A stretch of DNA of 64,000 bases from Rhodovulum sp. P5 (GTDB lineage: Bacteria; Pseudomonadota; Alphaproteobacteria; Rhodobacterales; Rhodobacteraceae). Location: positions 744,001-808,000 of the forward strand of contig NZ_CP015039.1 in NCBI RefSeq assembly GCF_002079305.1, written 5' to 3'. Shown in pieces: positions 63,529-64,000 of this stretch (the first letter of the stretch is position 1; each line of letters opens with the position of its first letter). The notes beneath the pieces are model-generated. The model was not told where the DNA came from, searched no databases, and worked only from the letters and a program-made list of their open reading frames with translations. Both the position numbers and the translations under genes were made by a program.

Positions 63529-64000
63529 CGCAGAATCCTCCGCAAGACCAGCGGCGGAACGTCCGGCTTTTCCGGGCTTAGGCGGAACGCCGCGCGCACG
63601 GCCACCGCCGCCGCCTCGGCATCCGCTTCGCTGCTGGCATGGACAAGGGCCAGCGGCTGACCTGCGCCCACATCATCCCCCAAGGCGGCGAGTTCCGAGA
63701 ACCCCACCGAGGGGTTGACCCGGTCACTCTCCCGCCGGCGCCCGCCACCAAGGGCGACAACGGCCCGGCCCAGCGCCGCGGTGTCGATCTTTGCCACAAC
63801 GCCGCCGGCATCGGCCGCGACCTCGTACACCACCGGCGCGGCCGGCAGGCGATCCGGCCAACGCTCGATGAAATCGGAGGGGCCGCCAAGATCCGCGATC
63901 ATCTCTCCGAACTTCAGCACCGCCTCTCCCGACGACAGCGCCTTTGCAATCCGCTGTGCCCCGGCGTCCGCATCCTCGGCCAGACCGCCCAGCGCCAACG
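63525..64000 (-). CDS. deoA: Thymidine phosphorylase, 5' part outside window
   Basis: The visible 158 or so codons are the C-terminal part of a pyrimidine-nucleoside phosphorylase: GAQRIAKALSSGEAVLKFGEMIADLGGPSDFIE, and the alpha/beta lobe with VNPSVGFSELAALGDDVGAGQPLALVHA. The enzyme releases thymine and deoxyribose 1-phosphate, the substrate of the deoB product. The reading frame continues past position 64000, so the start is not in the window. Its stop overlaps the deoB start. Confidence 0.93.
   Translation of the reverse strand, partial: LALGGLAEDADAGAQRIAKALSSGEAVLKFGEMIADLGGPSDFIERWPDRLPAAPVVYEVAADAGGVVAKIDTAALGRAVVALGGGRRRESDRVNPSVGFSELAALGDDVGAGQPLALVHASSEADAEAAAVAVRAAFRLSPEKPDVPPLVLRRILR

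Noticed and set aside
62005..63660. Plus-strand 551-codon frame over add/deoB
   Set aside because: Antisense to two unmistakable enzymes; no family resemblance.

Overview
The window is GC-rich, gene-dense alphaproteobacterial DNA, most likely from a roseobacter-type member of the Rhodobacteraceae/Paracoccaceae. The evidence for this is VPLPA-type C-terminal sorting tails, a free-standing Hint-domain protein, an MntX-type manganese transporter behind a Mur-like operator, a MerR-pair/acyl-CoA dehydrogenase/GST/thiolase/FadJ neighbourhood, and a DmdB-like acyl-CoA ligase. No rRNA, tRNA, CRISPR array, insertion sequence or prophage was found. The assignment rests on recognised protein families; no database was searched.

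Layout. (1) 1-8476, minus: most of a giant secreted repeat protein with cadherin-like and RTX calcium-binding units of 657 bp; its 3' end lies outside the window. (2) 8964-10276: an NTF2-like protein and a divergent polysaccharide-deacetylase-fold protein. (3) 10317-15260, minus: a catabolic operon of MBL hydrolase, FAD amine oxidase (frameshifted) and a TctCBA tripartite carboxylate transporter. (4) 15550-39044: a large organophosphate-scavenging region. It holds ugpBAEC followed by an EEP-family phosphohydrolase, an MFS transporter and a 2H-phosphoesterase-like protein; a convergent pair of metallophosphodiesterase and TIM-barrel isomerase; a complete dipeptide-type ABC transporter with another TIM-barrel isomerase; and a LysR regulator divergent from a HAD phosphatase, a second dipeptide-type ABC transporter and another metallophosphoesterase. 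Pho-box-like direct repeats precede both dipeptide-type operons. (5) 39762-45590: HNH endonuclease, carboxylesterase, AlkA-type glycosylase, MFS, MATE and two thioesterases. (6) 45686-46837: mntX. (7) 46893-58645: fatty-acid or related acyl-CoA oxidation (two MerR regulators, acyl-CoA dehydrogenase, GST, thiolase, FadJ, acyl-CoA ligase), interspersed with two VPLPA-CTERM proteins and a Hint protein. (8) 58717-60638: a degenerate M48-like membrane protein and a SPOR-domain protein. (9) 60703-64000, minus: nucleoside salvage, deoA-deoB-add-upp.

How the genes work together. In the central region, importers for phosphorylated small molecules sit beside several different phosphodiesterase or phosphatase folds and two sugar-phosphate-isomerase-like TIM barrels. 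This suggests uptake of intact phosphodiesters, intracellular hydrolysis, and use of both the phosphate and the carbon skeleton. The substrate is unknown.

Quality warning. Four reading-frame breaks were found (positions near 2896, 3552, 13610 and 50955). All four are explained by loss of one base in a run of G or C, so most are probably sequencing or assembly errors rather than true pseudogenes.
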